Shown here one piece after another: positions 19,401-28,006 of a stretch of 64,000 nt of DNA. The translations under genes were made by a program, and so were the position numbers. Positions within the stretch are counted from its first letter, which is position 1, and the number at the start of each line of letters is the position of its first letter. This DNA is from Tannerellaceae bacterium (GTDB lineage Bacteria; Bacteroidota; Bacteroidia; Bacteroidales; Tannerellaceae), in NCBI GenBank assembly GCA_021201295.1, contig JAJQFE010000016.1, positions 60,399 through 124,398 on the forward strand, in the 5' to 3' direction. Below the pieces are notes generated by a model that made no database searches, had not been told where the DNA came from, and saw nothing but the letters and a program-made list of their open reading frames with translations.

Positions 19401-19853
19401 ACGGAGATATCCAAGACACTTATGTTTAAGAATAAACAGCGGAACCAGATTGACAGTATTTCTGTGGACCTGACCATACGGGATAATAAAATTGAAATCT
19501 TTCCTTTCCTGCTTGAAATGGATCGTTACCGAGTCGCTATTGGAGGGACACATAACATGGATATGACATTTGACTATCATCTTTCTGTCCTGAAATCTCC
19601 GGTACCTTTTAAATTGGGTATCGATATTACCGGAAATCTGGATAAATTTAAATATAAAATTACCAAATGCCGGTATAAAGATCTTTTTAAACCAGCAAAA
19701 GAAGCAGAACTGGATGCAATCCGTACCAGCCTCCGGACTGAGATCCGGGAAGCGATTCGTAATCAGATGCAGGCAAATGCTCCCGAACTGGCCAGAGATT
19801 TACATTATAATCCTTCCCGTCGGCGGTCGGTTCTCATTGATGTAGAAGAGTAA
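16419..19853 (+). CDS. AsmA-like envelope protein
   Basis: This 1,144-residue protein has one N-terminal membrane helix (about residues 7-28) followed by a very long beta-rich periplasmic region and an AsmA C-terminal domain (FDLELDDILVDRLIGMFP; later LSVLKSPVPFKLGIDITGNL). AsmA-family proteins bridge the envelope and are linked to phospholipid transport to the outer membrane and outer-membrane protein assembly. Two oddities: residues about 192-275 hold a tandem duplication of a 42-residue unit, and residues about 667-705 form a low-complexity Arg/Gln/Ser-rich linker. The gene stands alone and is unbroken. Confidence 0.85.
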   Translation: MKSKKKIIILVISILITIIFIIPAVGFSILKWGILPPEKLTPLVLREANKYIIGELVCEKIELTFWETYPRLGVHLTNGNLISHALWDTSGSPMSSTLPTDSLLSFKRAVVSVNPLDYFKQEKITIAGIFIEDLSLYGYINEEGKANWEIYHVEEEDTISKEDSVTTLPPIDLQRLRVKGGHFVYDDSQSGLYAGVEGFSLRMSGSLTDQNSSVDIETQSSSVVLISNDQQGELYAEVADLFLCLRGALKDQNNSMYIETRSSSILFDSPSYTLKNKLALALKSKIHLTDEFNTIILEGAELLVNDLPFKADGSVSRIPETTHLHIDMQASFKADDMNELLNFMPEEYFQDRKKMVANGSVMLEGNVKGLITDSLMPTIDLSCKIENGSYFMKGVKQGIESLELDMDIHLNGQKPDSSFVALKKLTMEGLNTSLFVKGKVTDMFQSPFIDATMKGKVDFTSLAKEFLNPDILLLQGMMKADMYMSFLVDDLLDGNYNNIKALGHLTIDRFRAVNRSAGMRISLAGVQFMVDSAKQTSAYLKNKDLLSASLKVDTLQLRYKRQINTDINGLDILAKTSPAVDTTAVISLTTHIKFESLRTRMPDSVWVTARNGSFQGGIKPSDSNKKLPILAASIKMDTLKYFDVPIRSGLTMAKPMFNIVALPYQDAMRQRMQRQRQNQRNSIRINRTPSPRRSTATSTRNRQDSIQTSGGFLRNWEVKGNVSFDQTRMFSRLFPLPMRIDQSNVKFDTNSLTLTNAHFHAGKSDFLLTGEVKSIRRAMLWGGKLEGDFFIGSDYIDCNQLLAAINRGMQYAEETLIFSESDMDNDALLESEERDLQAMAVEQTDTLEALFVVPKFLDMTLQTNIRKLDFNDLNLERVEGEVVVRNQSINLKKLTMHSNIGHGNLTMVYTAKDRLQANARFDLELDDILVDRLIGMFPSIDTLLPMLRSFEGVLDCQMTASCELDSTMSVVLPSLQSACYLSGMNMVLLDGETFTEISKTLMFKNKQRNQIDSISVDLTIRDNKIEIFPFLLEMDRYRVAIGGTHNMDMTFDYHLSVLKSPVPFKLGIDITGNLDKFKYKITKCRYKDLFKPAKEAELDAIRTSLRTEIREAIRNQMQANAPELARDLHYNPSRRRSVLIDVEE
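16987..17238 (+). repeat. 126-bp tandem duplication inside the AsmA-like gene
   Basis: Two 42-codon units follow each other. The first reads LYAGVEGF, GSLTDQNSSVDIETQSSS; the second reads LYAEVADL, GALKDQNNSMYIETRSSS. The DNA has diverged, so the duplication is old and maintained in frame. Confidence 0.8.
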
Positions 19854-19943
19854 TTAGTTTCGAAAATCGAAAAAGATAAGGAGTAAGTCGTTTTTATTAT
19901 TGCAAATATCGTCAAATAAAGATCTATTCTGATTTTCCTTCTG

Positions 19944-19972
19944 TTTGTAGTGAGAGATTCTCCATATATTTG
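19944..19972 (+). promoter_or_regulatory. Bacteroidetes promoter for the Crp/Fnr-type regulator
   Basis: A TTTG -33 box (19944-19947) and a TATATTTG -7 box (19965-19972) are separated by 17 nt and lie 17 nt before the start codon. Confidence 0.65.
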
Positions 19973-19989
19973 TTAGAGAATTTACTTAG

Positions 19990-20568
19990 ATGAGCAAACA
20001 TATTGTTATTGCCCGGAGGCTGGCAGAAATAATGTCCCCTCTGAGCGACAATACTATGGAGAAACTTGCCGCCATACTAATACGTACAGAACTGAATAAA
20101 AATGAATACTTTCTGAAAGACGGGCAGACTTGTCAACAAATCGGCTATATAGAAAAAGGGTTAATACGCCAATTCTATTATAAGGATGATAAAGAAGTCA
20201 CTGTTAATTTTGCCGCAGAAGATGGAATATTTACCTGCACAGAAAGTTTTCTTCGTCAGAAACCTACCTATTTATATGTGGAGGCTTTGGAACCCACAGT
20301 ATTGTACGGAATCCCTTACCATCCGTTGCTTTCTCTGATTGAAGAATGTCCGGATCTGGAAATGCTGTATCGTCGTATTCTGGAAGAGTTGTTGATCGAA
20401 GCTCAAAAGAAAATAAATTCTTTTCGTTTCGAAACTGCTCAGGAAAGGTATCAACGGTTATTGAATGAACGTCCGGAACTTATTAAAAGAGTTCCTCTTT
20501 CTTTGGTTGTATCTTATTCAATGATGTCCCAGGAAACACTAAGCAGAGTCAGGGCAGGTATTTTCTGA
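19990..20568 (+). CDS. Crp/Fnr family transcriptional regulator
   Basis: The 192-residue protein has an N-terminal cyclic-nucleotide-binding-like beta barrel (GYIEKGLIRQFYYKDDKEVTVNFAAEDGIF) and a compact C-terminal helix-turn-helix, SLVVSYSMMSQETLSRVR, resembling the SYLGIxxETLSRIR motif of Bacteroidetes Crp/Fnr regulators. No cysteine cluster for an Fnr-type Fe-S cluster is visible and the ligand is unknown. It is a single gene with a well-formed promoter; the target is not evident from neighbours. Confidence 0.85.
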   Translation: MSKHIVIARRLAEIMSPLSDNTMEKLAAILIRTELNKNEYFLKDGQTCQQIGYIEKGLIRQFYYKDDKEVTVNFAAEDGIFTCTESFLRQKPTYLYVEALEPTVLYGIPYHPLLSLIEECPDLEMLYRRILEELLIEAQKKINSFRFETAQERYQRLLNERPELIKRVPLSLVVSYSMMSQETLSRVRAGIF

Positions 20569-20842
20569 ATAGATTCGTGAAAAAAGTAAAAAAACAGACA
20601 AGTACTATTTTTTGATTTATGTCAAATTTTATCTCATAAATATACCGGACCTTTGTAACAGAGTAAAGGTGTAAGACTTTTTTTATGATTAGTTAAGCGT
20701 TAACCAAAACCGACTATGGTATATACACAGATGGATTAGGTTAGTTTTTAATTCTCAGAGAATGAACCAAGCGTGAGCTCAGTCCATTTTCGCTTTTTAT
20801 AGAATCCTATTATTTTTTTCGGACCAGGGTTGCCTGAAAGAA

Positions 20843-21262
20843 TTAATTCCCTCTATAGGTAGAATAACCATTTGCTGAAACTGTGATGGGGATATGGTAA
20901 TGGCCTTCTTTTTCTAATAGAAAGACAACTTCTATATATGGATAAATAGAGGTAACTCCCTGATTTGTAAAATAAGGAAGAGTCTGAAATTTTAATTTAT
21001 ATATTCCTTTGTTATTTGGATTGGCAGGTAAAAAGTTGGTTATACGTCCATTTTTATCCGTTAGTCCAGAATCTACTTTTTCAAATAAGTGATTTTGTTG
21101 GTTCAATTTGAATAAAGTGATTGGAACATTCTGTGCTGGTTGACCCTGCTGAATATCAAGTATATGAGTGCTGAGTTGATACTGAGTATCAGTCTGTGCC
21201 GTAATAGATTTGATAAACAAAATAAAAACAAAGAAAACAGATAAAAGTATGACTTTTTTCAT
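20843..21262 (-). CDS. uraH: Periplasmic 5-hydroxyisourate hydrolase (transthyretin-like)
   Basis: A signal peptide (MKKVILLSVFFVFILFIKS, cleaved after TAQ) precedes a complete HIUase fold. Catalytic positions are His in LSTHILD, Arg in NGRITNF and His in GHYHIPITVS. The enzyme opens 5-hydroxyisourate in urate breakdown. The C-terminal tetrapeptide, invariantly YRGS in characterised HIUases, is YRGN here, which may affect activity. No other purine-degradation gene is adjacent. A perfect 14-bp inverted repeat lies just upstream. Fold assignment is strong; activity is less sure. Confidence 0.85.
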   Translation of the reverse strand: MKKVILLSVFFVFILFIKSITAQTDTQYQLSTHILDIQQGQPAQNVPITLFKLNQQNHLFEKVDSGLTDKNGRITNFLPANPNNKGIYKLKFQTLPYFTNQGVTSIYPYIEVVFLLEKEGHYHIPITVSANGYSTYRGN

Positions 21263-21280
21263 AGGGACTTATTTCTTGAG

Positions 21281-21316
21281 TGATTAAGATAATTTATGAA
21301 AGAATTATCTTAATCA
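21281..21316 (-). promoter_or_regulatory. Perfect 14-bp inverted repeat upstream of uraH
   Basis: TGATTAAGATAATT and AATTATCTTAATCA are perfect inverted copies with an 8-nt spacer, ending 19 nt before the uraH start. It could be an operator for a dimeric regulator or a 5'-UTR hairpin. It has no T-tract and is not a terminator. Confidence 0.6.
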
Positions 21317-21491
21317 AATAACAGCTTAAGAAAAAGTTTGTTTATGAATTGGCTTGATATTCTTTCCCGGCTAAAAAAGATAAATAAAGAAAAGGGTTCT
21401 GTTAGCAGCACACCAAATAATATAGAAGAATTTTTTCACACTTTTATTTGTATTTTTGTGTGCGCTTACTTTTTATATTCGAAATAATTAG

Positions 21492-22262
21492 TTACTTTTT
21501 TAAGGCTTCCAGTAATTGATCGACTGCCTGCTCTGCAGTAGGTTCGCTGCTAAGTAACTGGATAAATTTACTTCCGATGATGGCTCCGGCTGCATGAGAA
21601 GTTGCGGCTTCAAATGTTTCTTTATTACTGATACCAAATCCTACCAATCGGGGATTTTTCAGATCCATAGTATTGATCCGGCGGAAATACGCCTGTTTCT
21701 GCTCATTGAAACTCTTTTGTGTTCCGGTAATAGCTGTACTGGATACCATATAGATAAATCCCTCTGTATTTGCATCAATAAGGCGAATGCGGTCATCGGT
21801 AGTCTCAGGGGTGATAAGCATGATTGTTTTTAAGTCATATGTCTGAGTTAAGTCTTTAAAATCCGACATATAATCTCCGAATGGCAGGTCTGGAATGATC
21901 ATGCCATCTACTCCTACGGCTACACATTGTTTACAGAATTCCTCAAATCCAAATTGCATAATTGGATTCAGATAGCCCATTAATATCACTGGTATAGTGA
22001 CTTCTTTGCGGATATCTTTTAATTGCTCAAAAAGTTTTTTTAATGACATCCCGTTTTTCAGGGCCTGGGTTGCAGCTTCCTGGATTACCGGTCCATCTGC
22101 CATCGGATCAGAAAAGGGAATCCCTACTTCTACCGTATTAATTCCTTTTGCCTGCAGGATTTTTAATATGTTTACAGTATCATTTAACCGGGGAAAACCT
22201 GCCGTATAATATACGGATAAGATCCCGTTTTTTGTTTCAAATAATTGTGTTATACGATTCAT
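21492..22262 (-). CDS. trpA: Tryptophan synthase alpha chain
   Basis: TrpA cleaves indole-3-glycerol phosphate to indole and glyceraldehyde 3-phosphate and passes indole to TrpB. At 256 residues it is typical in length. It shows VEVGIPFSDPMADGPVIQ (catalytic Glu and Asp), ILMGYLNP, GMIIPDLPF, the phosphate-binding VGFGISN and GAIIGSKF. It is the last gene of the trp operon, 7 nt after trpF. It is intact, but its partner TrpB is frameshifted. Confidence 0.96.
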   Translation of the reverse strand: MNRITQLFETKNGILSVYYTAGFPRLNDTVNILKILQAKGINTVEVGIPFSDPMADGPVIQEAATQALKNGMSLKKLFEQLKDIRKEVTIPVILMGYLNPIMQFGFEEFCKQCVAVGVDGMIIPDLPFGDYMSDFKDLTQTYDLKTIMLITPETTDDRIRLIDANTEGFIYMVSSTAITGTQKSFNEQKQAYFRRINTMDLKNPRLVGFGISNKETFEAATSHAAGAIIGSKFIQLLSSEPTAEQAVDQLLEALKK

Positions 22263-22269
22263 CTTTATT

Positions 22270-22902
22270 TTATTTTTTAATTTTCTTGATAAAAGAAGAA
22301 AGCAGTGGGATGTTTTTCATCGCCGGTGCTATTTCAAAACCGCTGTTCAAATCGATTCCTGCCAGTTGTGGATGCCCGAAATTACGGATCACTTCTACGC
22401 TATCCGGATTAATCCCTCCGCTTAAAAGGAAAGGTGTCTTTCCCTGGTAGGCAGTTAGGACAGACCAGTCAAATCGTTTTCCGGAACCTCCGTAGCCACT
22501 GCATTTTGTATCAAAAAGAAAATAATCAGCCTTTTCTTCATATTCTTGTACCTTTTCTATGTCTTTTTCTGACTCTACGGAGAAGACTTTAATAATGGAA
22601 TGACCTCTTTTCCGGAGGGTATGGCAAGTATCCGGAGTCTCGTTTCCATGAAGTTGCAGATAATCCAGGTTAAACCGGGTGGCTGTAGTCATCATTTCCT
22701 CGGGTGTCGCGTTGACAAAAACTCCTACTTTCCTAAAGGGATAGTGGATCTCTGATAAGAGGTCAGATATAAGATCAGGATTTTTTTCTAATATATACCG
22801 GGGTGATCCGGGATAGAAGATAAAACCTATCCATTGAATGTCCAGTTTACTAAGTTCCCGGATATTATCCAGATCCCGGATGCCGCATACTTTAATGATC
22901 AT
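22270..22902 (-). CDS. trpF: Phosphoribosylanthranilate isomerase
   Basis: TrpF isomerises N-(5-phosphoribosyl)anthranilate to CdRP. The 210-residue barrel has the catalytic Cys in KVCGIRDLDN, GFIFYPGSPR, KVGVFVNATPEE, LQLHGNE, the catalytic Asp in FLFDTKCSGYGGSGKRFDW, and the phosphate site FLLSGGINPDSV. The start overlaps the trpC stop by 4 nt (ATGA), implying translational coupling. Confidence 0.95.
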   Translation of the reverse strand: MIIKVCGIRDLDNIRELSKLDIQWIGFIFYPGSPRYILEKNPDLISDLLSEIHYPFRKVGVFVNATPEEMMTTATRFNLDYLQLHGNETPDTCHTLRKRGHSIIKVFSVESEKDIEKVQEYEEKADYFLFDTKCSGYGGSGKRFDWSVLTAYQGKTPFLLSGGINPDSVEVIRNFGHPQLAGIDLNSGFEIAPAMKNIPLLSSFIKKIKK

Positions 22903-23714
22903 ACCAGTTCTCCTATAAATCGGGCCAGGCTATCTCCCGGATTTTCTGTTTTCATAAAATTTTCTCCGATCAGGAAGCCACGGAAGCCACTTGATCGTAA
23001 TTCTTTTACAGTATGGGTATTGGAGATCCCGCTTTCAGATATCATTAACGGATAATATCCCGTGGTTTCAGCAGTCTCTTTCATTTTTTCAATTAACCGG
23101 AAAGAGTTTTCAATATTTGTATAAAAAGTTCCCAGATTCCGGTTATTGACTCCTAACATGTCAATATGGGGATTCAGATATTCTAACTCTGCTTCACTAT
23201 GGATTTCAAGTAGAGTTTCCAGATTTAGGCTATGAGCAATAGCTGCCAGTTTACGGCATTCTTCCGGGCTCAGACAGGCGGCAATTAACAGTACGGCATC
23301 TGCACCCATGACACGGGTCTGGTATAACTGATAGGGATCAATAATGAAATCTTTTCTTAGCAGAGGCATCTGGACCAGCTTGCGGGCACGTTGCAGGTCA
23401 CCCAACGAACCACCAAAGAATTCTCCGTCTGTCAATATAGAACAGACTGAAGCACCTCCGGTAGCATATAATGGAACGACCTCTTCTACTTTTGCCTTAG
23501 GATGTAGCCAGCCTTTAGAGTGGGATTTGCGTTTGAATTCTGCTATGACACCCGAAGGAGAAGTGGCTAATGCATTCCGCATGGAAACAGGTTCCCGGTT
23601 CAGGCGGTCACTTCCAAATGACAAGAGATTCTGGAGACTGACAGCCTCTTTTTGCCGTTCTACTTCAATTCGCTTGTTGGTAACTATATCCTGTAAAATA
23701 TCTTTTGTGCTCAT
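22899..23714 (-). CDS. trpC: Indole-3-glycerol phosphate synthase
   Basis: TrpC closes the indole ring to make indole-3-glycerol phosphate. The 271-residue barrel carries VIAEFKRKSHSKGW (catalytic Lys), LLRKDFIIDPYQLYQTR, LGVNNRNLGTF and ISESGIS in the usual order. The start overlaps the trpD stop by 4 nt and the stop overlaps the trpF start by 4 nt. Confidence 0.96.
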   Translation of the reverse strand: MSTKDILQDIVTNKRIEVERQKEAVSLQNLLSFGSDRLNREPVSMRNALATSPSGVIAEFKRKSHSKGWLHPKAKVEEVVPLYATGGASVCSILTDGEFFGGSLGDLQRARKLVQMPLLRKDFIIDPYQLYQTRVMGADAVLLIAACLSPEECRKLAAIAHSLNLETLLEIHSEAELEYLNPHIDMLGVNNRNLGTFYTNIENSFRLIEKMKETAETTGYYPLMISESGISNTHTVKELRSSGFRGFLIGENFMKTENPGDSLARFIGELV

Positions 23715-24706
23715 GAGTGTATAGAAATAAATATATTAAATTTCCCCCGTGCTTTTCCACTCTCCAGAGATTCCCGTGCTTCGGCGATACAGGTCTCTAT
23801 TTTTTTCTCCGGACAGATTACTTGAATTGCGAAGGCTGCATTGACTATCACACAGTTTTTCTGTGCCTCTGTTGCTTCATTTTTTAATACTTTATCGAAT
23901 ATCAGGGCTGCATCTTCCACAGTTTCACCTCCGGATAATTCTTCTTCCAAACAACGGGTAAACCCTAACATCTCAGGGGTGTATAATTTTTCCTTCTCCG
24001 GCATGGCTACCTTGAATTCAGTAGTTAGTGAGATCTCGTCAAAACCATCCAGGCTATGTACTACAGCAAAACGAGTGCCACTTTCCTGATAGGTATAACT
24101 ATATAAGCGTAAAAGAGGTAGATTATAAACCCCTAACAACTGATAAGTTGGGATCACCGGGTTTACCAATGGACCTAACATATTGAAAAAACTGCGCACA
24201 CCCAAACTTTTTCGTACCGGAGCTACTGCTTTCAGGGCGGGATTAAAGAATAGTGCATGCAGATAAGCCATACCACAGGCATCCATAGATCTGCGTAACT
24301 GGTCTATATTCGTTGTGAATTTTACACCATGTTGTTCCATGACATTACTGGCTCCGCTTACAGAAGTGGCACCGTAATTTCCATGTTTGACTACATGATA
24401 ACCCGCTCCTGCTACAATAAAACAGGCAATGGTACTGATATTGAATGTATTTTTTCCATCCCCTCCTGTTTCGACAATATCGATCGGTTTGTATTCGGAT
24501 AAATCTACGGGAATTCTCATTTCCAACAGAGCTTCCCGGAAACCGGTTAATTCCTCTACTGAGATATTTCTCATCAGAAAAACAGTGATGAGGCTTGCGA
24601 TCTGTGAATCATTATATTTCCCTTCTGCCATATTTTGTAGGATCAGCCGGGCCTCTTCCTTGCCCAGGTGCTGGTGTTCAAATAATCTGTATAGTATCTG
24701 TTTCAT
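23711..24706 (-). CDS. trpD: Anthranilate phosphoribosyltransferase
   Basis: TrpD transfers phosphoribosyl from PRPP to anthranilate. The 331-residue protein has an N-terminal helical domain, the PRPP loop DIVETGGDGKNTFNIST, KHGNYGATSVSGASNVMEQ and FFNMLGPLVNP. It is separate from TrpG, not fused as in enterobacteria. It starts 4 nt downstream of the trpG stop. Confidence 0.96.
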   Translation of the reverse strand: MKQILYRLFEHQHLGKEEARLILQNMAEGKYNDSQIASLITVFLMRNISVEELTGFREALLEMRIPVDLSEYKPIDIVETGGDGKNTFNISTIACFIVAGAGYHVVKHGNYGATSVSGASNVMEQHGVKFTTNIDQLRRSMDACGMAYLHALFFNPALKAVAPVRKSLGVRSFFNMLGPLVNPVIPTYQLLGVYNLPLLRLYSYTYQESGTRFAVVHSLDGFDEISLTTEFKVAMPEKEKLYTPEMLGFTRCLEEELSGGETVEDAALIFDKVLKNEATEAQKNCVIVNAAFAIQVICPEKKIETCIAEARESLESGKARGKFNIFISIHS

Positions 24707-24710
24707 GATC

Positions 24711-25277
24711 TTATTGTTTTAACCAGTTTTCAATAATCTTTTTTCCCTGTGAAGTAAGTACGGATTCCGGATGGAACTGAATACCCCGGACATCATATTC
24801 TTTATGCCGGATCGCCATGATCTGCCCGTCTTCTATATCTTCAGCAATGATTTCCAGAGAATCCGGAAATTCTTCTTTGGAAACTACCCAGGAATGGTAC
24901 CGTCCGGCACGGAAGGTAAGACCTAAATCATTAAATAAACGGTCTTTGCTGATAACCCGGATATCGGAACAGACTCCATGGTGAACCTCTGCCAGGTTCA
25001 ATAGTTTGGCTCCGAATGCCTGGCCGATAGCCTGTTCTCCCAGACAAACTCCTAATATACTTTTAGTGGGTGCATACCGTTTAATCAGGGGTAATAGAAT
25101 ACCCGCTTCTTCCGGAATACCAGGACCTGGTGACAACACAATCTTATCAAAACGGTTTACCTCTTCCAGATTGATTTTATCATTACGGTATACTTCAACA
25201 TCAGTTCCTAATTCTTTCAGGATGTGTAACAGGTTATAGGTGAAAGAATCATAGTTATCAAATAATAATATTTTCAT
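24711..25277 (-). CDS. trpG: Anthranilate synthase glutamine amidotransferase component
   Basis: The 188-residue class-I amidotransferase supplies ammonia to TrpE. It shows LFDNYDSFTYNLLH at the N-terminus, the oxyanion region LSPGPGIPEEAG, the nucleophile in LGVCLGEQAIG, and the catalytic His-Glu in IQFHPESVLTSQG. Usually His or Gln follows the CLG of the nucleophile elbow; here it is Glu, a small oddity. It lies 13 nt after trpE. Confidence 0.94.
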   Translation of the reverse strand: MKILLFDNYDSFTYNLLHILKELGTDVEVYRNDKINLEEVNRFDKIVLSPGPGIPEEAGILLPLIKRYAPTKSILGVCLGEQAIGQAFGAKLLNLAEVHHGVCSDIRVISKDRLFNDLGLTFRAGRYHSWVVSKEEFPDSLEIIAEDIEDGQIMAIRHKEYDVRGIQFHPESVLTSQGKKIIENWLKQ

Positions 25278-25290
25278 TGTTGTGTTGATT

Positions 25291-26694
25291 TTAATTTTTT
25301 AGTTTTTCTGCCAGGTCAATCGCTTTTTTCAAAGCACCTAACTTGCTATTCACCTCTTGTAATTCTCTTTCGTCATTGCTTTTGGCAACAATACCTGCAC
25401 CTGCCTGATAATAGAGTACATTGCCACGGCTTACAAAAGAACGGATCGTAATGGCCTGGTTCAGGTGACCATTTAATCCGATAAAACCAATACACCCTCC
25501 ATAGGCTCCCCGGTTATGTTTTTCAATCTCTGTAATTAATTGCATGGCTCTCACTTTAGGAGCTCCACTCAGGGTCCCGGCAGGAAAAGTATCAATATAG
25601 GTTTTAACCGGGTTGCTTTCTTTATCAATATTTCCGCTTACACGGGATACCAGATGAATCACATGACTGTAATACTGAACTTCTTTGTAGAAGTCTACTT
25701 TTACATGATGTGCGTTGCGGCCAAGGTCATTTCGTGCCAGGTCTACCAGCATAACATGTTCTGCATTCTCTTTCGGGTCAGCCAGCAGGTCTTCTGTACG
25801 TTGTTTATCCATCGCAACATTTCCGGTACGGAACGCTGTTCCGGCAATAGGATCAATACTTGCATGATTATCTTTTACTTTGCAGTGGGTTTCCGGAGAA
25901 GATCCGAAAATGCGAAAGCCTCCAAAATCAAAATAGAATAGATAAGGAGAGGGATTTACACTCCGGAGAGCCCGGTAGACTTTGAAATCATCTCCTTTGA
26001 AGGGTTGTTCAAACCGACGGCTTAAGACGATCTGGAATACATCACCACGCAAGCAGTGTTTAATTCCATGGCGTACCATAGCTTTATAGTCCTCGTCTGT
26101 GATAGGAGAAGTTTCTTCTCCTATTGCCTGGAAATTATAAGAAGCATAATTCCGGTTTTCAATCATCGTTTCAATTTCATGAATACGGCTTTTTTCTCCC
26201 TCCTGTACTAACTCTACTAATGTAAGTTCACTTTTGAAATGATCGAAAACCAACAGATACTTATAGAGCAGATACAGCATATCAGGAGCATCATTCTCCT
26301 CGTGATGGGCTTCCATTACCGGAATGTTCTCAAAATAACGTACAGAGTCAAAAGCTGTATATCCGAATAAGCCACAAGCCTCTTTATTTTCTCCCTCTAT
26401 AGTGAAACGTTTCAGGAAGGCCGTCATGGCATCCGCTACATTATAGGTCTCTGTCATAGGATGTATTTCTTTCTTCCCATCAGGAAAAGCGGCTGTGCAT
26501 TCACTGTTATTGATTCCGATACTGGCCAACGGACAGAGAGCAATATATGAGTGACTATTCTCTTTTCCATGAAAGTCTGAACTTTCCAGTAAAGCGGATT
26601 CCGGATAAATATCCCGTACTTTGAGATAAATACTTACAGGTGTATGCAGGTCTCCTAAGACTTTTTTGCTTATGGTTTTAAATGTATAGTTCAT
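25291..26694 (-). CDS. trpE: Anthranilate synthase component I
   Basis: TrpE makes anthranilate from chorismate with ammonia from TrpG. The 467-residue protein shows the C-terminal chorismate-binding signatures FRIFGSSPETH, DPIAGTAFRTG, DLARNDLGRNA, PAGTLSGAPKVRAMQLI and GAYGGCIGFI. The N-terminal region should form the Trp feedback site; LLESSDFHGKENSHSYIA is the LLES motif associated with Trp binding. It is the second gene of the operon, 7 nt after trpB. Confidence 0.95.
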   Translation of the reverse strand: MNYTFKTISKKVLGDLHTPVSIYLKVRDIYPESALLESSDFHGKENSHSYIALCPLASIGINNSECTAAFPDGKKEIHPMTETYNVADAMTAFLKRFTIEGENKEACGLFGYTAFDSVRYFENIPVMEAHHEENDAPDMLYLLYKYLLVFDHFKSELTLVELVQEGEKSRIHEIETMIENRNYASYNFQAIGEETSPITDEDYKAMVRHGIKHCLRGDVFQIVLSRRFEQPFKGDDFKVYRALRSVNPSPYLFYFDFGGFRIFGSSPETHCKVKDNHASIDPIAGTAFRTGNVAMDKQRTEDLLADPKENAEHVMLVDLARNDLGRNAHHVKVDFYKEVQYYSHVIHLVSRVSGNIDKESNPVKTYIDTFPAGTLSGAPKVRAMQLITEIEKHNRGAYGGCIGFIGLNGHLNQAITIRSFVSRGNVLYYQAGAGIVAKSNDERELQEVNSKLGALKKAIDLAEKLKN

Positions 26695-26701
26695 AGGGTT
26701 A

Positions 26702-27888
26702 TTATTTTTTGTTGAAAGTATTAATATAAGTATCCATATCTTTATCTCCGCGTCCGGATAAGGTTAACACTACCACATCTTCCGGTTTGAGATCAATCTT
26801 ACTCAGTACTCCTAAAGCATGTGAACTTTCCAGAGCCGGAATGATCCCTTCCAGCTGGGTGAGTTCAAAAGCTGCTTCCAGTGCTTCCTCATCATTTATG
26901 GACAGAATAGCTGCCCGGTTAGATACAGCCAGATTAGCATGCATAGGACCAATACCAGGGTAGTCAAGCCCGGCAGAAATGGAATACGGTTCTTCGATCT
27001 GTCCGTCTTCACTTTGCATCACCAGTGTCCGTGATCCGTGAATAATCCCTTTTTTCCCTAACTGTATAGTGGCTGCACTCATTCTGGAACCTACCCCTTT
27101 ACCTCCGGCTTCTGCTAAGACCAGTTTCACACGGTTATCGTCCAGGTAATGATAAATAGAACCTGCTGCATTACTGCCCCCACCTACACAGGCGATCAGG
27201 TAATCCGGGTAATCACGTCCTTCTTTTTCCTGTAATTGTTTCCGGATCTCTTCACTGATCACAGATTGCAGCCGGGCTACCATATCCGGATAGGGGTGTG
27301 GGCCTACGGTAGATCCGATGATATAATAGGTATCCGAAGGATTACAGCACCAGTCGCGGATCGCGTCATTTGTAGCATCTTTTAAAGTCATGTTTCCGGA
27401 AGTGACAGGCATTATTTTGCCCCTAACATTTTCATCTTTTGTACATTCGGATGTTGTCTTTCCACGTCGGTTTTTCCCATATATACGATACATTCCATAT
27501 TCATCAGAGCGCAGACTGTAGCTGTGGCTACTCCATGTTGTCCGGCCCCAGTTTCTGCAATGATCCGGGTTTTCCCTAAACGGCGGGCTAACAGAATTTG
27601 TCCGATTGTGTTGTTGATTTTATGGGCACCTGTATGGTTCAAATCTTCCCGTTTCAAATAGATCTTACAGCCATATTTCTCACTTAATCTTCGGGTTAGG
27701 TATAAAGGAGAAGGACGGCCTACGTAATCCCGGAGCAATTGGGTAAATTCCTCTTTAAAACTCTTGCTTTGTAATACCTCCAGATAGGTATTCTGTAAAT
27801 TTGTTACACATTCATGAAGGATTTCCGGAATATACGCTCCACCGAAGTCTCCATAATAACCGTTTTCATCTACTTGATAAGTTCCCAT
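26702..27888 (-). pseudogene. trpB: Tryptophan synthase beta chain with a -1 frameshift
   Basis: TrpB condenses indole with serine using PLP. The N-terminal part (27888 to 27412) contains the PLP lysine motif HTGAHKINN and stops right after KMLGAK. The rest (ending at 26702) resumes in another frame at MPVTSGNMTLKDATNDAIRDW and holds the phosphate site VGGGSNAAGS. Adding one A to the A4 run at the junction (plus-strand TTTT at 27415-27418) restores AKIMPVTSG and a protein of about 395 residues. As written the PLP lysine and phosphate-binding site are on different polypeptides, predicting tryptophan auxotrophy despite six intact trp genes. It is the first structural gene after the leader attenuator. 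Confidence 0.92.
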
Positions 27889-27923
27889 TTCAATTTTATA
27901 TTGTTTTTGTTTATATACTGCTT

Positions 27924-27965
27924 GTTAAAAGAAAAAAGGTCTGCCGCACTTGCGGCAGACCTTTT
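27924..27965 (-). terminator. trp attenuator: strong hairpin with U-tract
   Basis: On the minus strand, AAAAGGTCTGCCGC and GCGGCAGACCTTTT pair perfectly over 14 bp with loop AAGT, followed by TTCTTTT. It lies between the leader peptide and trpB, 46 nt before the trpB start. An upstream segment at 27994-28001 (GTAGACTT) can pair with AGGTCTGC (27955-27962) in its 5' arm, giving a competing antiterminator of 8 bp with two G-T wobbles. Confidence 0.85.
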
Positions 27966-28006
27966 ACCAAATATCTTCATTTTGTATATACACAAGTCTA
28001 CGTTCC

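Noticed and set aside
21400..21475. Terminator after trpA
   Set aside because: CACAC/GTGTG arms exist but enclose a long AT loop and lack a T-tract in the trp direction.
27412..27425. Programmed frameshift in trpB
   Set aside because: The slip site is only A4 with no Shine-Dalgarno-like stimulator or downstream pseudoknot seen; TrpB is not known to use recoding, and similar breaks are common in this window.
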